Shown here: piece by piece, positions 11,216-21,887 of the stretch
How positions within the stretch are numbered: the stretch's first letter is position 1
How the letters are laid out: each line of letters begins with the position of its first letter
From: Pyrenula massariospora
Taxonomy: Eukaryota; Ascomycota; Eurotiomycetes; Pyrenulales; Pyrenulaceae
DNA length: 64,000 nucleotides
Assembly (NCBI GenBank): GCA_021030905.1
Contig: JAGFMI010000012.1
Span: 124,001 to 188,000, forward strand
Direction: 5' to 3'
Program-made: the position numbers and the translations under genes
Notes under the pieces: model-generated
Database searches by the model: none
Told to the model about the DNA's origin: nothing
The model's input: only the letters and a program-made list of their open reading frames with translations

Positions 11216-12085
11216 TTAGCCTGCGCGACCCAACGCTTGAGTTCCGTCCCAAACAAACTCGACAACCACCTCCCCCCTTCTTAGGCTCCAGACTTGGGTG
11301 ACAATCGCCCGATCACGAAGTTTCTGCGTGAAGGGAACATCATTGCTACCGTCTCGTAGATCTTGCGTCGAGCGAATCTGCAGTCCGGTCTCGGTCTCGG
11401 TCTCGGTCTGTGACTCCCCATCCCATGAAGTAGTCGCAAGCAGCACATCTGGACACTTGACTCCTTTCCCGCTGGCATCGAGAGTTCTCTCCGTTCCCGT
11501 TCCCTTAATTGATTTCCACCTCTCCTCTAATTCATCTTTGCCGCCCATGACACTCAGGAATTTCTTCAGCCCAAACGACGCAACTCGCCCAAACGTCTCC
11601 GACCCACCGAGTATCTTTTGCGTGCCATCCCTCTCCGGCGACAAAGTGTATTCGTTGATCACGGCCGACGGGTCCTTCGCAAGAACACGATCTAGTACGG
11701 CCGTGCGAAGTGGTATGTACAACGCCGAGGAATTGGGGACAGCAGCGATAGGGTCCGAGGCGTGGCGGGAGTGTGTCTGGAGGTCGCGGTCTTTGGCCAG
11801 CAGATTGGGAAGCGAGGGCAGGTTGGACAGAATGTTTGGGAGGGAGTTGATGTGGGCTTTGTCATTAAGGGAGGAATTTGTTTTGGATTTTGGGAGATGC
11901 GTGTCTGAGTAGATTATTTCCTTGGGAAACGAATCCACGCTGTCGGTCGATTTGCGGGAGGACGTGTCGGAGGGGCTGTTGATGCTTGAATTTGAATCGT
12001 TGACGGGTCGTGCCGGAGATGGAGAGAGAGATGTGGTGAGGGCGGACGGTAGCTTAGGGGTAGATAGCGAGAATCTACGAGGCAT
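11216..12085 (-). CDS. Hypothetical protein, 289 aa
   Basis: Single exon, 289 aa; I do not recognise the family. The first about 110 residues are Ser/Pro/Asn-rich and probably disordered. A more folded part from about residue 120 to the end contains short beta-rich and helical stretches (SFGLKKFLSVMGGKDELEERW, VWSLRRGEVVVEFVWDG). A CGGTCT-type hexamer repeat (about 11391-11410) encodes an ETETETET run. No signal peptide or membrane segment is seen. An overlapping frame at 11068-11265 could be an alternative C-terminus if a small intron exists, but no good splice pair was found. Confidence 0.6.
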   Translation of the reverse strand: MPRRFSLSTPKLPSALTTSLSPSPARPVNDSNSSINSPSDTSSRKSTDSVDSFPKEIIYSDTHLPKSKTNSSLNDKAHINSLPNILSNLPSLPNLLAKDRDLQTHSRHASDPIAAVPNSSALYIPLRTAVLDRVLAKDPSAVINEYTLSPERDGTQKILGGSETFGRVASFGLKKFLSVMGGKDELEERWKSIKGTGTERTLDASGKGVKCPDVLLATTSWDGESQTETETETGLQIRSTQDLRDGSNDVPFTQKLRDRAIVTQVWSLRRGEVVVEFVWDGTQALGRAG

Positions 12086-14238
12086 GCTGTAGAATAGCGC
12101 GCTCGAGAAGTAGGCACGGAGATGAGCTCAGTTGTTATGGTCGTTGGGAGGGTCTAGGCTCTCAAACAGTGGCATATGATTTCCCAATTTCAGCTCTGGT
12201 ATGGTTGCGATAGGGCGGCTGTCGGATCAAGGCGGCGAGAAGGCGCGCCGAAGCGAAAGACCGATACAGTGGATATCTTAGATTGACGATTCGGATAGGT
12301 TGGTCCGGTAGTGAAAGTAGTGGCTGCAGGAAGAATATAGTGAAGCGTGGATGACAAGTGTTTGGGTGAGGCTGGCAGCAGGTGGCACGTCCTGGAGGTT
12401 CTCTGGCCGCAAGCAGCTTATCAATCCGCCAACAACAAAAACACCTCGTCCACTTCACGCACCAAGTCCTGCCACCGCCATATGACCTCAGACCGCCCAC
12501 AACATCCACTTCCCACTTGGTTGCATGGCCGCCAACCGACGGAGCTCGGATTCCTGTGGCCCGCTGTGTTGCGAGAGCGCTGCCAATGTGCTGAATCGGA
12601 TGCCCGATCCGTCGTCAAGACCGCTACAAAGCGCCCCTGACGCAGGTACCGCGTGTGGTGCCCAGTCCCATACGACTACTGCGTGAAGCGAGGAACCTTT
12701 GTGGCGATTCCGCTCGAATCAAAGATGCTCAAAAGTGAGCCTCGCCCACACGGGACAAAGTGGTGTTTACCAAATGAGGTCATTTCTCGCCAGCAAACAA
12801 GCTTCGCGCCCGCCTTTGACGCCAGCCGCCCGGGAATTATCCCTGCTCCCGGCCGTCGATTGCCTGCTAGCCACACACTTACCTGCTGCCATGAGAATCC
12901 GTGGCACATAACATCATCTTGTGTCGCCCTATCGAGGCATTGTGGGTTTCATGTTCCACTATTAAACACTACAACAGTTCCCGATCCAGACACATCGATA
13001 TCTTGGAGGAAAGTAGGTGGAAGATCGACTTGGACGTAATACCAAACGAAAAAAGATCGCCTTCTTCCAGACACGGTCACTCGGGCCCCAAATGCCCGAG
13101 CTGTCAACACCACATCCATCAAAATCGAATGCTCTCCGTCGAGTATCGGATGCGGACAATTTGGCTTACGGCAAAGTTTTCGTCCTTGTGACTTGCCTCT
13201 CACAACGATTAGATGTCTACCATCTTATACTATGGATCCGGTGTCTTCCGTATGGCTCCTTTTCACCACCATTGCCTACTAAGAAAACGACCTTCGGATA
13301 AAGCGGAAGGACGAGCAAGGCGATCATGTTCGAAAAGGCAGCCACGATAAAATGTATTCGGGCTTTTCATCGTGTTCTTTTCGCTTCGACAGCCTTGAGG
13401 TCGGGAAATTAGATCTCTAACACCGTGGATGTAGTCATGTTCGGCTAGAGCAAATATGAAAGAAGTCTGCCTCCATGCTGGTTGGAGCGGAGCTCGCGGA
13501 AGCTGAGATATAGGATCACTTACTATGAAGTTACTGACCTTTTCCTGCTACTAGTATCTTCTGATAGTTTCACTACCTAACAATCATGCGAATGAGGCTT
13601 CTGGAGAGTGCCCACAGAAAGTGCCTCGCAGCCTCTTTGCCCCAATATCCATGGTTATCCGTCTTTTCAGAGCAGCCAAAAGTTATCGATACACGATCCC
13701 AGCCCAACTTCACTATCTATAGAGAACTGCCTATTTCTTGTCGATCTGCAATTGTAGTTACGTGATACTCAGTGCTCTGCTCCCTTGAGCTACCGATGGG
13801 ACACTGATAATTCACGGGTCTGGGATGGCATCATACAAGCGAGTCTCATGTTCTTCCCCTTGCTTTTCGATTATGAACAAGGAATGAGAAAATGCATGTT
13901 TATTACTGAGGTTGTTGTGGTCCGCTACGGTAGAGTCGGCGTTGGTGGTACTCGATATTTCACATATCAGCGATGTTTGTTCGCTTTGAGCGGCCATTCT
14001 CGTGCTACGGCAGAGAATCGTGTCCTTCTAGGTATCTTCAGACTGCGGTTGAGGCTTTTTCGGACAAACCACTTATGCCCGGAACAATGTGATTAATGCA
14101 ACTAAAGCATTGCCTGGGTTGATTGATTAGCAGGTCATATTCAGCGTCGTGACAAACTTTGAAGTGTAGCTGGCGTTTCAATAACATGGCCAAGCCGAGT
14201 TTCTCCGCCATTTAAGATATCGCTGACGTCTCTTCTCC
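12086..14238. other. Gene-free interval, 2.15 kb
   Basis: Only short overlapping frames on both strands, none with recognisable domains or splice-linked continuity. I see no convincing gene, RNA or repeat here. Confidence 0.45.
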
Positions 14239-17200
14239 TTAGTCGATGAAGCAAGTCTTGATTGCCATTGTGCAGGAACGCATGCAACATTTCCAACAAA
14301 TATCTCTGTGCGGGAGAATCGCTATTAAACGATTACCTCGCGGAATGTAGAGGGATGCAGCTGCCAGCCTTGCTTGCCAATTCCCATGCGCACGAATCAC
14401 GCAATCTTTGCGTGGAAATTCCAGTAACTCCTCCCAGCTGTCTATGGCAGTCAGCAAACAAGCATCCATGGGGTGATCATGTTGGTGGTCGTCAGGGAGT
14501 TTAGCGCAGTAGCTACTATAATCGATCGTTGCGTCTAGGTCTGCGACCCACTTGCCACGATCATGAACAGACACAACTGATTCCAATTTGTAGACTTCCA
14601 TGTCTTGCTGACCAAACGCCCCAATCTCGATAGGAAACGTCAAGCCTGTGAAAGATAGATGAAGGCTCGTCCCCATAAAACAGTCAATTCTTCTTGAGTC
14701 GAATTCGTCATTATCCAGAAGCGGCCAGATGGCCAGGTCTTGCTCTCTTACCATGGGATCCTGAGGAAGGACAAGAAAGGCGATGCCAGCACGGCCAACA
14801 TTCCCAGTCACTCGTCGAATATCGTCGTGTTGTCCAGTTTCTCCCGGGTCCTGAAGTAGGGAGGAGGCAATGAACAGTGAGTTTTCAAAGGACATGGCAA
14901 TAGCATTGGCAACATCATCTGGGTTAATGTCAAATCGACCAGATTCGCACATGCAAATGCAAGAGAGTACGGAGCTTCGACTGAGTTGTTTGGGGGCTAG
15001 TGCATCTGGGATTGCGTTCTCCAGCATGAACAGTCGAGTTTCTCTGCCTCTGTTAAACCTGGTATTATCGGATGGTTGAGAAAGAACTTCGTCCCTCCTA
15101 CCCCAACCCCCCCACTTTGCCCTGTTAAGTGAACACCGGAGGACTCTTATATCCACGGTACTATTGTCCATTTTCGTGTATACCCTCACGGCGGCTGACA
15201 AGTTTCTCAAGGAATTCACGTAATCAGGATCTTGCTTGTTCAATTCTTGAAGGGTCCCACACAGTATTTTAACAAATTCGTGAGGGTTAATGCGATGCTC
15301 TTCGAACATTCTAGGCAAAATTCGTAGGCTGATATCTTCTTCTTGCTTGGTAGTAAGTATTGGGCCGTTTGCAAGAGACGGTACGAACAGCCCTGCAACG
15401 TGTCTGTCGCCGAACACAAATTGCGACCTGGTAGTCAGTGTAGGGAAGCCATCGATGGCGTCAAAAGGATAGACAAGTAACGACCGTTCTTGCGGTTGTG
15501 AATAGATAGTGCGATCCGCTCCGAGCTCGTGCACTTGCTCACCACTGGAAGAAATAGCCAATCGTCTCATTTCGAATTCCTGATCTGTGGACCCCCATAT
15601 TCGCGCTCTCGGATTTCGTGGGGCTGATATGAGTTGCTGAGAACCTACGTGAGAGTAAGGCGGGTTCGGGTTTGAGATCCAATAATTTCGGACTACTTGA
15701 GCATAGGTCCAATAATCTCGATCACCGCTCATCAATGAAGACACCGCTGTGCTTGCCTCGATGTTCGTATCAGCTACTCGTGATTCAAAGGGTTGGGCAT
15801 TTAGCCTTTGCTCAGCGGTGGGTCGGAGATTTGCATTGTGCAACCAACGAGCATGACCAGAAAAAGCCTTGTGTTCATCCTGTGAGCCTCTTTTGAAGCG
15901 TCCCGAGCCTATTGGCAAGGCTGTTGCACACTCAAGGACAACCCGGTCTGATTGTGGAGAGTAATGTTTGTAGCTGATCATAATATCATTTGGACTCAAC
16001 TCAGACTCTTCGGCGACAGCTCGCAATATAATAATTCTACCTTCTTCGCACAGAGCATTTACGTAATTCTGTAGCGAAAGCATCCCAAAGAGTGCACAAT
16101 TCGGAAGACCGAGAAATGGTAAGCCTTTTGAGCCGCCGAGATGTATAAGTTTTCTCGCAATGTTTTTCTCGTGGTCTGACAGTCTAAAATAACGTGTCGC
16201 CGCGTCGACAATGAGCATTAGCCAGGACTGGCCGCTATCCAAATCAATCAAAGCGCGTGCTTGCAGGTTTCCATCGGCGGCAGCTTGGTCAATTGTAGCC
16301 CGAAAGAGCTTGAGAATATTCAACATCTTTTCAATGATACCAGGATCGTGACTCCATTCCTGAAGGGTGCATCCTAATGCTACGAACATTAACTCATCAA
16401 CAGTAAGTCGTGACCTTTCAACACCACTTATGGCAGCGGACGAAACCACTGGCTTACCGTAGTATCGAAGATGGGCTAGGGGTAATGACCAAGTTATACC
16501 TCCCTTTTCCCTGCTTTCTTTCTCTTCGTGCCTTTTCAGCCCAATGGTAAGGACGTTCCCGTTTCCAAGAAGAGAATCTTCTTGTCTGACGTCAACCGAA
16601 TGAGCATACGACTCACCCATTACCACTAGATTTGGATACAGATGCCATGAGAGCAGAGCCAAGAGAATATCGCCAGATCGTGATCGCTGCGGCTCGCCTT
16701 TAACCAGGCTCTCCATCTGTTCAAGAGCGGCTTTCCAGGCATTCAAGACGCTTTCAGATACGATGGGATCAGTATTGACACTTGTCTTTTCCAGGCTATC
16801 CACAATCAGACGAACCTGTGTTTGCTGCTTCTTTTTGACTGTATCCGCGACTCTTAGCCAGGCCCGAGCACTTGCATCCCAGTCTGCAAGTTGGGAACGG
16901 GTCAAGTCTTGTTGCGCTGCCATGAGGCTGGACGAATCGCCAAGCCCCTGCGCTTCAAAGTTGGACATGACGTCCTCTTTCCTGTTTTGGACAAGTTGGA
17001 CCCAGATTGAGATAGCCTGGGGTGCATCCCACATTCTGGCGAGCATACAGGCGAGCAAGTGCATCGCGATTGAAGCGTGGCCAGAGGTTGCAGCTGCCCA
17101 TAGACTCGTAGCATCCGCACCAATTCGAGATGCAAAGAAACCATAATCCGACTCTTGTGAGGGATTCACGGCGGGTGACGCAATAATCTCAGAAGCTCTG

Positions 17201-17463
17201 AGGCCATAAGCCCTAAAAAGTTGGGGTGTGGACGGCGTCACACGATCAAAGAGTGCTCCGAGCTTCCTTGCTATGATATGTGAGGAACCCGATTCTGCTT
17301 CGTGTTTGCGAAGCTTCGACAAAGCGCTTCCAACACCCCGATACTCAGCAGGAGCCTCCACTTTGTAAAGAGAAAAGTCGAAGTTGATGTTCGCAAGAGC
17401 TGGTGCGATCTCCGCTATATTTGTCACCGCAGACGCGGAAGAGCGACCAATAGACAAAGGCAT
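14239..17463 (-). CDS. Large orphan protein, 1074 aa, fungal-specific family
   Basis: A single long exon with an ATG start and no interruption. The N-terminus (FDFSLYKVEAPAEYRGVGSA, then a conserved-looking TARKLGALF-like segment IIARKLGALFDRVTP) resembles a family of about 1000-aa proteins of unknown function that I recall as widespread and often multicopy in filamentous ascomycetes. No signal peptide, membrane segment or catalytic motif could be named. Near the C-terminus is a compact Cys motif (ICWKCC) after an ILPHRD segment. The protein looks soluble and mainly helical. No function is assigned, and the family link rests on memory rather than a search. Confidence 0.8.
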   Translation of the reverse strand: MPLSIGRSSASAVTNIAEIAPALANINFDFSLYKVEAPAEYRGVGSALSKLRKHEAESGSSHIIARKLGALFDRVTPSTPQLFRAYGLRASEIIASPAVNPSQESDYGFFASRIGADATSLWAAATSGHASIAMHLLACMLARMWDAPQAISIWVQLVQNRKEDVMSNFEAQGLGDSSSLMAAQQDLTRSQLADWDASARAWLRVADTVKKKQQTQVRLIVDSLEKTSVNTDPIVSESVLNAWKAALEQMESLVKGEPQRSRSGDILLALLSWHLYPNLVVMGESYAHSVDVRQEDSLLGNGNVLTIGLKRHEEKESREKGGITWSLPLAHLRYYGKPVVSSAAISGVERSRLTVDELMFVALGCTLQEWSHDPGIIEKMLNILKLFRATIDQAAADGNLQARALIDLDSGQSWLMLIVDAATRYFRLSDHEKNIARKLIHLGGSKGLPFLGLPNCALFGMLSLQNYVNALCEEGRIIILRAVAEESELSPNDIMISYKHYSPQSDRVVLECATALPIGSGRFKRGSQDEHKAFSGHARWLHNANLRPTAEQRLNAQPFESRVADTNIEASTAVSSLMSGDRDYWTYAQVVRNYWISNPNPPYSHVGSQQLISAPRNPRARIWGSTDQEFEMRRLAISSSGEQVHELGADRTIYSQPQERSLLVYPFDAIDGFPTLTTRSQFVFGDRHVAGLFVPSLANGPILTTKQEEDISLRILPRMFEEHRINPHEFVKILCGTLQELNKQDPDYVNSLRNLSAAVRVYTKMDNSTVDIRVLRCSLNRAKWGGWGRRDEVLSQPSDNTRFNRGRETRLFMLENAIPDALAPKQLSRSSVLSCICMCESGRFDINPDDVANAIAMSFENSLFIASSLLQDPGETGQHDDIRRVTGNVGRAGIAFLVLPQDPMVREQDLAIWPLLDNDEFDSRRIDCFMGTSLHLSFTGLTFPIEIGAFGQQDMEVYKLESVVSVHDRGKWVADLDATIDYSSYCAKLPDDHQHDHPMDACLLTAIDSWEELLEFPRKDCVIRAHGNWQARLAAASLYIPRGNRLIAILPHRDICWKCCMRSCTMAIKTCFID

Positions 17464-18756
17464 TTGCAGGGTTGCTTTCGATACGAGGACAAATGTTCAC
17501 TTGCACTAACCGATTGCTCTCATAAAGTAGCCAGACAGCAGCTGATTGTCACCATAAGATCGACTATGACTCTGCTATTGAGATTGACTGCTTAACTCTA
17601 ACCGTCAAGGGAGGTGTGTGTCGAATTCATGTGATACACATGTTCTAGTAAGGCTCGACTAGTGCATAAAGGTCTCGTAGCACTCATGTACATAATGCCT
17701 GGAAAAGAGGAGAATTTTTGTATGCTTCGCTCAATCACACCTTACTACACGGGAAACGAGCTTCTTAAAGAAAAAGGGTAGCTGGAAGTGGCTCAGGCAT
17801 TATCTGTGGCTTAGCCGACAGATGACAAGGGAGCTGCACCGCCTGTCTGAAACTTGAGCGGTCACTGGCTAAATCGGATCCCATGAGGTATCGTCAGCCT
17901 GCTGCAAGGCTGTGGACTCCATGGAGTATTGACTGGCATAAAGAAGCAGGCTTCAATCTGTCGTGGCATATCGTACGAGCGACCACGCAAGGAAGTTCCT
18001 GGTTCGTAATAAGCGTTGATTGTATTGGCATTCTCTCTGTTCTTCACGTGGGAAAGTCTTATCTTGATCGCTGGTTTGCCGCCTGCTGTGCACTGAGCTG
18101 GATGATTATTGACGGGTGAGGTGTTCTACAAGGGAGGTAGGAATATGAAAAAAGCCTTACCATATGCACATGCGCGGAGCTTAAAATGCCCGGGGGTGTC
18201 CGCAATAGGTCTCTTTCTTCGACACCGACTGCATCGGCTTGAACATCTTGTGTATCCTGAGCGCAGCTTCGTGTTTCCCACTACTTGGCTTTCTGGCGAG
18301 GGATTAGAAGTGTTGAGCCGGCAAAGGCTTCGGTCGAGCTTCTAAAGGCAGTGCTAAGCTTTCCATACAATCTTTAAGATGATTTCCACGCCACGGGATG
18401 GATAGAATGCCGGGAATTTGGGGGCACAAAAGCCAAAATCCGGCACCGCGGCCAATCATTAGTCCGTAAATTGCACCCAACCTAGGTACGATAGGTACCT
18501 ACCTAGGTAAGGACCCGATCAGTGCCAATCTCAGACCGCCGGGCAGAATTATATCGTTGCAGGGCATCTCATTTTCACAAGTGGGCATGCTCGAGAAATT
18601 TAATAACCTTGCGGTCGCCGCGTAGCTTCGATTTCAGGATACCGACAGCCAGAAGACTGTTGCAAAATTAAAACACGAGCTCATCAAGCCCATCCTTTGA
18701 CTATTACCTCCGGTCGACTCACACAAAGCCAGTCTACGCCCACCCCACATGCAAAG
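17464..18756. other. Intergenic 1.3 kb between divergent genes
   Basis: This is the shared upstream region of the 1074-aa gene (minus) and the nop6-like gene (plus). It holds a cluster of CCTAGG/GGTACC palindromes at 18480-18509. No additional gene was supported. Confidence 0.5.
18480..18509. promoter_or_regulatory. Paired ACCTAGGTA palindromes with GGTACC between
   Basis: ACCTAGGTA occurs at 18480-18488 and again at 18501-18509, 21 bp apart (two helical turns), with the palindrome GGTACC at 18494-18499 between them. It lies about 250 bp upstream of the nop6-like start. A binding site for a dimeric factor is possible; no factor can be named. Confidence 0.4.
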
Positions 18757-19599
18757 ATGCCCAAACGCAAGCGCGGCGAAGAACACGAGCAAAAGCGCAA
18801 AGACGCGAAGGCGCGCAAGGCTCGAGTCGTCGAGACTACGACCGAAAATGTGGCGGACGAAAGTACTACAAATGAAAAGGATTTACCCTCAAAGTTGCAG
18901 GAGGATCAAGCATCTACATCCCTCGAGCAAAACCCCGTGCAAGACTCTGCGATAGCACAGCCCAAGAAAACGGACAAGAAACGTCGCCAGCCTAACGACA
19001 ACGTCAGCTCAGATCCTACTACGACAAAAAAGCAGCAACCAACAACCTCCCCACAACCCTCTGACCCACAACCTCCCCCCGGACCACCCTCCACCACCAA
19101 CCCCACCAAACCCTCTCCCAAACCCCGCTTCATCCTCTTCATCGGCAACCTCCCCTACACCACCACCACCGCCCAACTCACCACGCACTTCTCCCCCCTC
19201 AAACCAACCTCCATCCGGCACTCGACCGACCGCTCCACATCCCGCTCGCGTGGCTTCGCCTTCCTCGAGTTCGACAACTACGACCGCATGAAGACCTGCC
19301 TGAAGCTGTACCACCACTCGACGTTCGAGGGGCGGCGCATCAACGTGGAGCTGACGGCGGGCGGGGGCGGGGGCAAGTCGGAGAAGAGGAGGGAGCGGCT
19401 GCGGGCGAAGAATGGGAAGCTGGCGGAGCAGAGGAAGAGGACGGCGGGGGTGAGGGAGAAGCAGAGGGGGAGGGAGAAGAAGAAGGAGGGGAAGGGTGGA
19501 GAGGGGACGGGGGCAAATGGAATTGCGATTAATAATGATGGGGGAGGGGTTGCGGATGGGGACGTGCATCCCAGCCGGAGGGGCAGGATCAGAACATGA
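18757..19599 (+). CDS. nop6: Nop6-like nucleolar RRM protein
   Basis: Single exon, 280 aa from the ATG at 18757 (MPKRKRGEEHEQKRK). The frame is open further upstream but without an ATG. A basic Lys/Arg-rich N-terminus and a Pro/Thr-rich linker lead to one RRM at about residues 124-200, with RNP2-like LFIGNLPY and RNP1-like SRGFAFLEF. A basic Gly/Lys/Arg tail follows (KSEKRRERLRAKNGK), with strong G-run composition at the end. This order matches yeast Nop6, a small-subunit (pre-40S) ribosome biogenesis factor in the nucleolus. An out-of-frame ATG eight bases upstream (18749) opens a 68-codon frame and may be bypassed by leaky scanning, because the 18757 start has A at -3. The gene converges with rac1. 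Confidence 0.85.
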   Translation: MPKRKRGEEHEQKRKDAKARKARVVETTTENVADESTTNEKDLPSKLQEDQASTSLEQNPVQDSAIAQPKKTDKKRRQPNDNVSSDPTTTKKQQPTTSPQPSDPQPPPGPPSTTNPTKPSPKPRFILFIGNLPYTTTTAQLTTHFSPLKPTSIRHSTDRSTSRSRGFAFLEFDNYDRMKTCLKLYHHSTFEGRRINVELTAGGGGGKSEKRRERLRAKNGKLAEQRKRTAGVREKQRGREKKKEGKGGEGTGANGIAINNDGGGVADGDVHPSRRGRIRT

Positions 19600-19983
19600 C
19601 AATCACGACGCCGCTGAGATACCCGATAAATAGACCAAGCGCGTAATCAAAGTCGAGAAGACGTCGGTTTTCAAGATTCAAGACTGCCTACTCTGCTCAG
19701 GTCAAACGCCTCAAGACTATCTCTTCTCTGTCCCATGCCTACCGCGCCAGAAATTCTATGATATCAAAATCCCACCACCTACCTATAGTTCAAGAAGAGA
19801 ACGGGGCACAGCGAGGAAGAGTGTAGATCGGGCGGGGTATAGAGTAGTGGGGTTGTGACTTCTTTTCTGAACCGTCACGAGGAGATATGCGCCCTGTGGT
19901 CTAGCATTGCAGGTGGGCCGGTTGTTTGGAGGGAAGCGTGATCTATTCATTGAATCGAGGTATTCCATTCTGTCGCTGAAACA
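19600..19983. other. Convergent 3' intergenic between nop6-like and rac1
   Basis: Downstream regions of two converging genes. Nothing else is recognised. Confidence 0.5.
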
Positions 19984-20917
19984 TCACAGTATGCGGCATT
20001 TCCCTTTTCCTTTCTTAATCTGTTGGGGTTTTGGATTTAGAACCGCTCTGCACAGAGATTACGTATGTCAGCAATCTGCACGTTAAGTATCCTACCTGTT
20101 GGCGTAGAAGCGAAATGAAATCGTACGTACCGAATCGCCTCGTCAAAAACACTCTTCAGGTTTCGCTGCGTCAGCGCCGAGCACTCTAAATATTTCTGCG
20201 CCTTGATTTCTTTGGCCACGGCCAGCGCCTGCTCGTACGAGACTGGCTCCATCTTTTTTGCCCGAAGACTTTGCGCGGTTGCTTGGTCTTCTCTCAGGTC
20301 TAGCTTTGTACCAACAAGTATTACGGGGACATTAGGGGCGTGGTGCTCAATCTCGGGGAACCACTGTGAGATAAATGATTAGCGCATAGGTCGATAGAAA
20401 TGTTGCGGTATAGTATAAGGGAGGAATTTGTCGTTTGTAGGATTAGACTCACCTTTGCCTTAACGTTATCAAAGCTCGGTGGGCTGACAATCGAGAAGCA
20501 GATCAAGAAAACATCTGTTTGGGGGTATGATAGCGGGCGAAGTCGATCGTAATCCTCCTGTCCAGCTGTATCCCATAACCCCAAGCTGATCGGCTTGCCA
20601 TCCACCATGACACTCGCCGAATAGTTGTCAAATCTGGAACCATCAGCATCTTTTTCGCATTATCTGGGGCCATTATGAAGCTCACACTGTAGGGATGTAT
20701 TCTCCTGGGAATGCATTTGTTGTGTACGATATAAGCAGGCAGGTCTGGAGAGCTCGGAGTCAGCCAGTGGAGGCGCATATCGTGGTGCGATCAGATTAGT
20801 ACCTTTCCGACAGCACCGTCTCCGGTTACTACACACTGCCAGGTGCTGTTAGTCTCAGCGCTCACTGCAGTAGATTCCGGTCCGCACCTTCAAAGACTGC
20901 GTTGCTGGTTGCGCCAT
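19984..20917 (-). CDS. rac1: Rac-type Rho GTPase
   Basis: Six exons: 20917-20888, 20835-20803, 20744-20686, 20633-20453, 20363-20131 and 20047-19984; 199 aa, the usual Rac length. P-loop GDGAVGKT (residues 15-22), effector loop [22 protein letters not shown] switch [11 protein letters not shown] and ECSAL guanine-specificity loops are all present. The tail [10 protein letters not shown] ends in a CaaX box (Cys196), with a polybasic stretch before it; the final Leu predicts geranylgeranylation. Rac GTPases control polarised growth, actin and NADPH oxidase at the plasma membrane. Very short first exons (30 and 33 nt) and the last 64-nt exon are easy to miss in automatic models. A longer upstream leader, possibly with a 5' UTR intron, is likely. 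Confidence 0.97.
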
Positions 20918-21887
20918 TGTGCGATGAAGCGCTGTTCAGCGCTAAAAGGGTGCGACGAGGGGCAGGCCTGTAGGTCCAAGAAAGGACCTTGGAACCTGAT
21001 ATAGGATGTCCTATGTCAACGATATGGGTATTCGCAAAGTCGATATAGACTCACGGACCGAGGCAAGATAGCTCGCGAAGGAGTCCGCTAGATGAGGTAC
21101 ACCCCTTGGGCAGGGAGCTTTGTAGATGGGTGAGCCCGAACCTCGTGTTGCAGCGGTTCCAGACGTGAAACGCTTTCGGTGCTTGTTGCTTCCGGGCAAG
21201 GCAGCCGTTCGACGGGCACCGGTGTGCAATGAAACAGATCAACGCTTTGTACTGCGATAGCGCGGGGGTCTTAAGGGGTAGGCCGACTCAAGGAATTGGA
21301 TGATATCCGCTGCGATAATATAAGCCAGATACTCGAAGCTGCTTTTGAGAAGAGTGCAGTGTAGGTGACAGCGGGAGGAACAGGATGTTGCACGAGTGGG
21401 CCCGTCTAGATGGTCGTGGGCAGGTTTCAAGTGGTGAGAGATCGTGTCAAGAGCCCTGGTCGACCGTGCCTCCAAGACCCGGCTCCTTCATGCTCCATGC
21501 GTTTTAGCCGCTTTCCGGCCTTGGCGCCTTTTCCCGCTCCTACTCGACATCGTCACACTGCCCCGACTGCATAGCAGGCCAACGAGATATCACAAACGCT
21601 TCACCACCGTGTGCCACAATTGACCGATGAAACAAGTGGGATAGCTAAGAAACAGCCACAGGCTATTGAGCTGTTTCGAAACTACGACGACCATAGGATC
21701 GATCAAACCGAAGAGTGTTCCCTCAATGATATCGAGATAGAATATGATATTGAATTTGAAATCAGGATTGCTCGCATCTGAAGCTCGTGAAGATAAAGAT
21801 TAAGGCAGTCTTCCTTTGGAAAGGTTAAGTAAGAAATTCATGTGAATGTGCCATGCATCCCAAGGGTATCAGCTACCGGGCCCACCT
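20918..21887. other. rac1 promoter/leader and intergenic DNA
   Basis: About 1 kb upstream of rac1, and 3' flank of the next minus-strand gene. There is no supportable coding gene. Confidence 0.5.

Noticed and set aside
11068-11265. Possible alternative C-terminus of the 289-aa protein
   Set aside because: It would need an intron of about 10 nt; no valid splice pair exists.
11298-11912. 204-codon plus-strand frame
   Set aside because: Antisense to the 289-aa hypothetical gene. It lacks domain character, though neither strand is proven by homology.
19009-19602. 197-codon antisense frame rich in Pro/Leu
   Set aside because: Shadow of the RRM gene; low complexity and no domain.
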